DNA from: Cyanophora paradoxa
Lineage: Eukaryota > Glaucocystophyceae > Cyanophorales > Cyanophoraceae
Assembly: GCA_004431415.1 (NCBI GenBank)
Contig: QPMI01000029.1
Span: forward strand, 186,001 to 250,000
Length of the DNA: 64,000 nt
Reading direction: 5' to 3'
Below are positions 63,167 to 64,000 of the stretch, piece after piece. The translations under genes and the position numbers were made by a program. The notes under the pieces are model-generated. The model had not been told where the DNA came from. It searched no databases and saw only the letters and a list, made by a program, of their open reading frames with translations. Position 1 is the stretch's first letter. Each line of letters begins with the position of its first letter.

Positions 63167-64000
63167 AGTCGGAGGCTTGGAGCCCCGCTGCCGACTCGGG
63201 GTCGAGACTGTCCGACCGTCGCGATCGGACGGTCGAGTCTCGCGAGTCGCGAGACTCGCGACGGACTCTCTCCGGGAGGAGTCCCGGGATCCGGAGGAGC
63301 CCGGAGGACGGAGCCGGCGCCTCAGTGAACTTCGGGCTCTTAAGTTTGTACTAAGTTAGAGGCTCGCCGCCGGGTCGCCGGCTCCGCGGCGCAATTGCGA
63401 GTCGCGACTCGCGAGTCGCGACCGATCATCAGATCATCGGCTATCCGTGCCATGCAGCATGCAGATTCCGTGGTATCGCAGGCTTCGCAGCTTATAAACT
63501 GCTTCTTGCATGCGCAGCCGGCGCTTGCACCGCTGAACTGATCGTACGATCCTGATCATGACCAAACGCATGCGGGAGGCGTTTTCCAGTCGACTTCCAC
63601 GAGCAGAAATTGCGGGCCTCCGGATCCCGATGCATGCGCGTACGGCAATTGCAACGTCTCTGCAGCTGCGTGCGCATGCGCACCAAACCATATGAATATC
63701 ACGCGATGCACGTGTGATGCGCACATGCATATTATGCGCTTGCGGCAGTTCACATGTGCATGGTCTTCGGCGTTGTGGCGATGCTGGGCGGGACTGCAGC
63801 TGGCGCGACGCCTCCTGGCGACCCCGACTCCCTTGTTCAGCCTGGAGCGTACACCTTCTGTGCAGGAGGCAGCGGACCCGCGCAAGCAGGTAAGCACCCA
63901 GTACTGGCAATATAAGCTGCATCACCCCGGGCCCGGGCCCCCGGGCCGGGCCCGGCGGCCGGCGCCTCGGAAGATGTCGCGGTGTGTACACACTCGAGCT
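63167..64000. other. Host sequence, no confident gene
   Basis: Open frames on both strands are short and without recognisable domains. Dense GACTCGCGAGTCGCGA palindromes occur at 63225-63260 and 63395-63425, and a run of GCATGC words at 63440-63720. Confidence 0.4.

Overview
The window looks like nuclear DNA of a GC-rich unicellular eukaryote, perhaps a microalga, that carries integrated dsDNA viruses of the Polinton-like/virophage type. Host sequence is GC-rich, full of tandem and palindromic repeats and long C/G runs. Its recognisable genes are split by short GT-AG introns; in one gene a CCCH zinc finger and a RING finger become complete only when two introns are removed. I cannot name the species.

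Layout. (1) 37-9541: an AT-rich, decayed or badly sequenced virus-like element with a PrimPol-SF3 helicase, a zinc-binding coiled-coil protein, a protein-primed family B DNA polymerase and a DDE integrase, all broken by single-base frameshifts. (2) 10040-13852: host block A, a shortened copy of block B (58210-62162), which contains an F-box/repeat gene and a palindromic repeat element. (3) 13854-21280: two complete and one interrupted unit of a 2.67-kb host tandem repeat. (4) 21281-48789: a 27.5-kb insertion, nearly intact, with 1.1-kb terminal inverted repeats (21301-22407 and 47303-48407). (5) 48790-50849: the tandem array resumes. (6) 50850-58209: host genes: a possible Arf-like GTPase (minus strand), a TPR protein and a coiled-coil/CCCH/RING protein. 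(7) 58210-64000: block B and further palindromic repeat elements.

The 27-kb element has a full morphogenesis set: double-jelly-roll major capsid protein, two penton/minor-capsid-like proteins and an FtsK/A32-type packaging ATPase. It has two replication modules (pPolB next to a retroviral-type integrase, and a TV-Pol-like domain joined to an SF3 helicase). It also has an unusual host-interaction cassette: a long phage-type fibre, four paralogous fibre/adhesin proteins (two ending in C1q-like domains), a patatin-like phospholipase with a discoidin-like C-terminus, and a SpeD-like S-adenosylmethionine decarboxylase whose 3' end lies inside the terminal repeat. An internal copy of 180 bp of the terminal repeat separates the pPolB/integrase half from the helicase/capsid half.

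Quality caveat: positions 1 to about 13.85 kb appear to have lost roughly 3% of bases as scattered single-base deletions. The frameshifts there may be consensus errors rather than decay. A few similar frameshifts remain in the main element (helicase two, fibre one).
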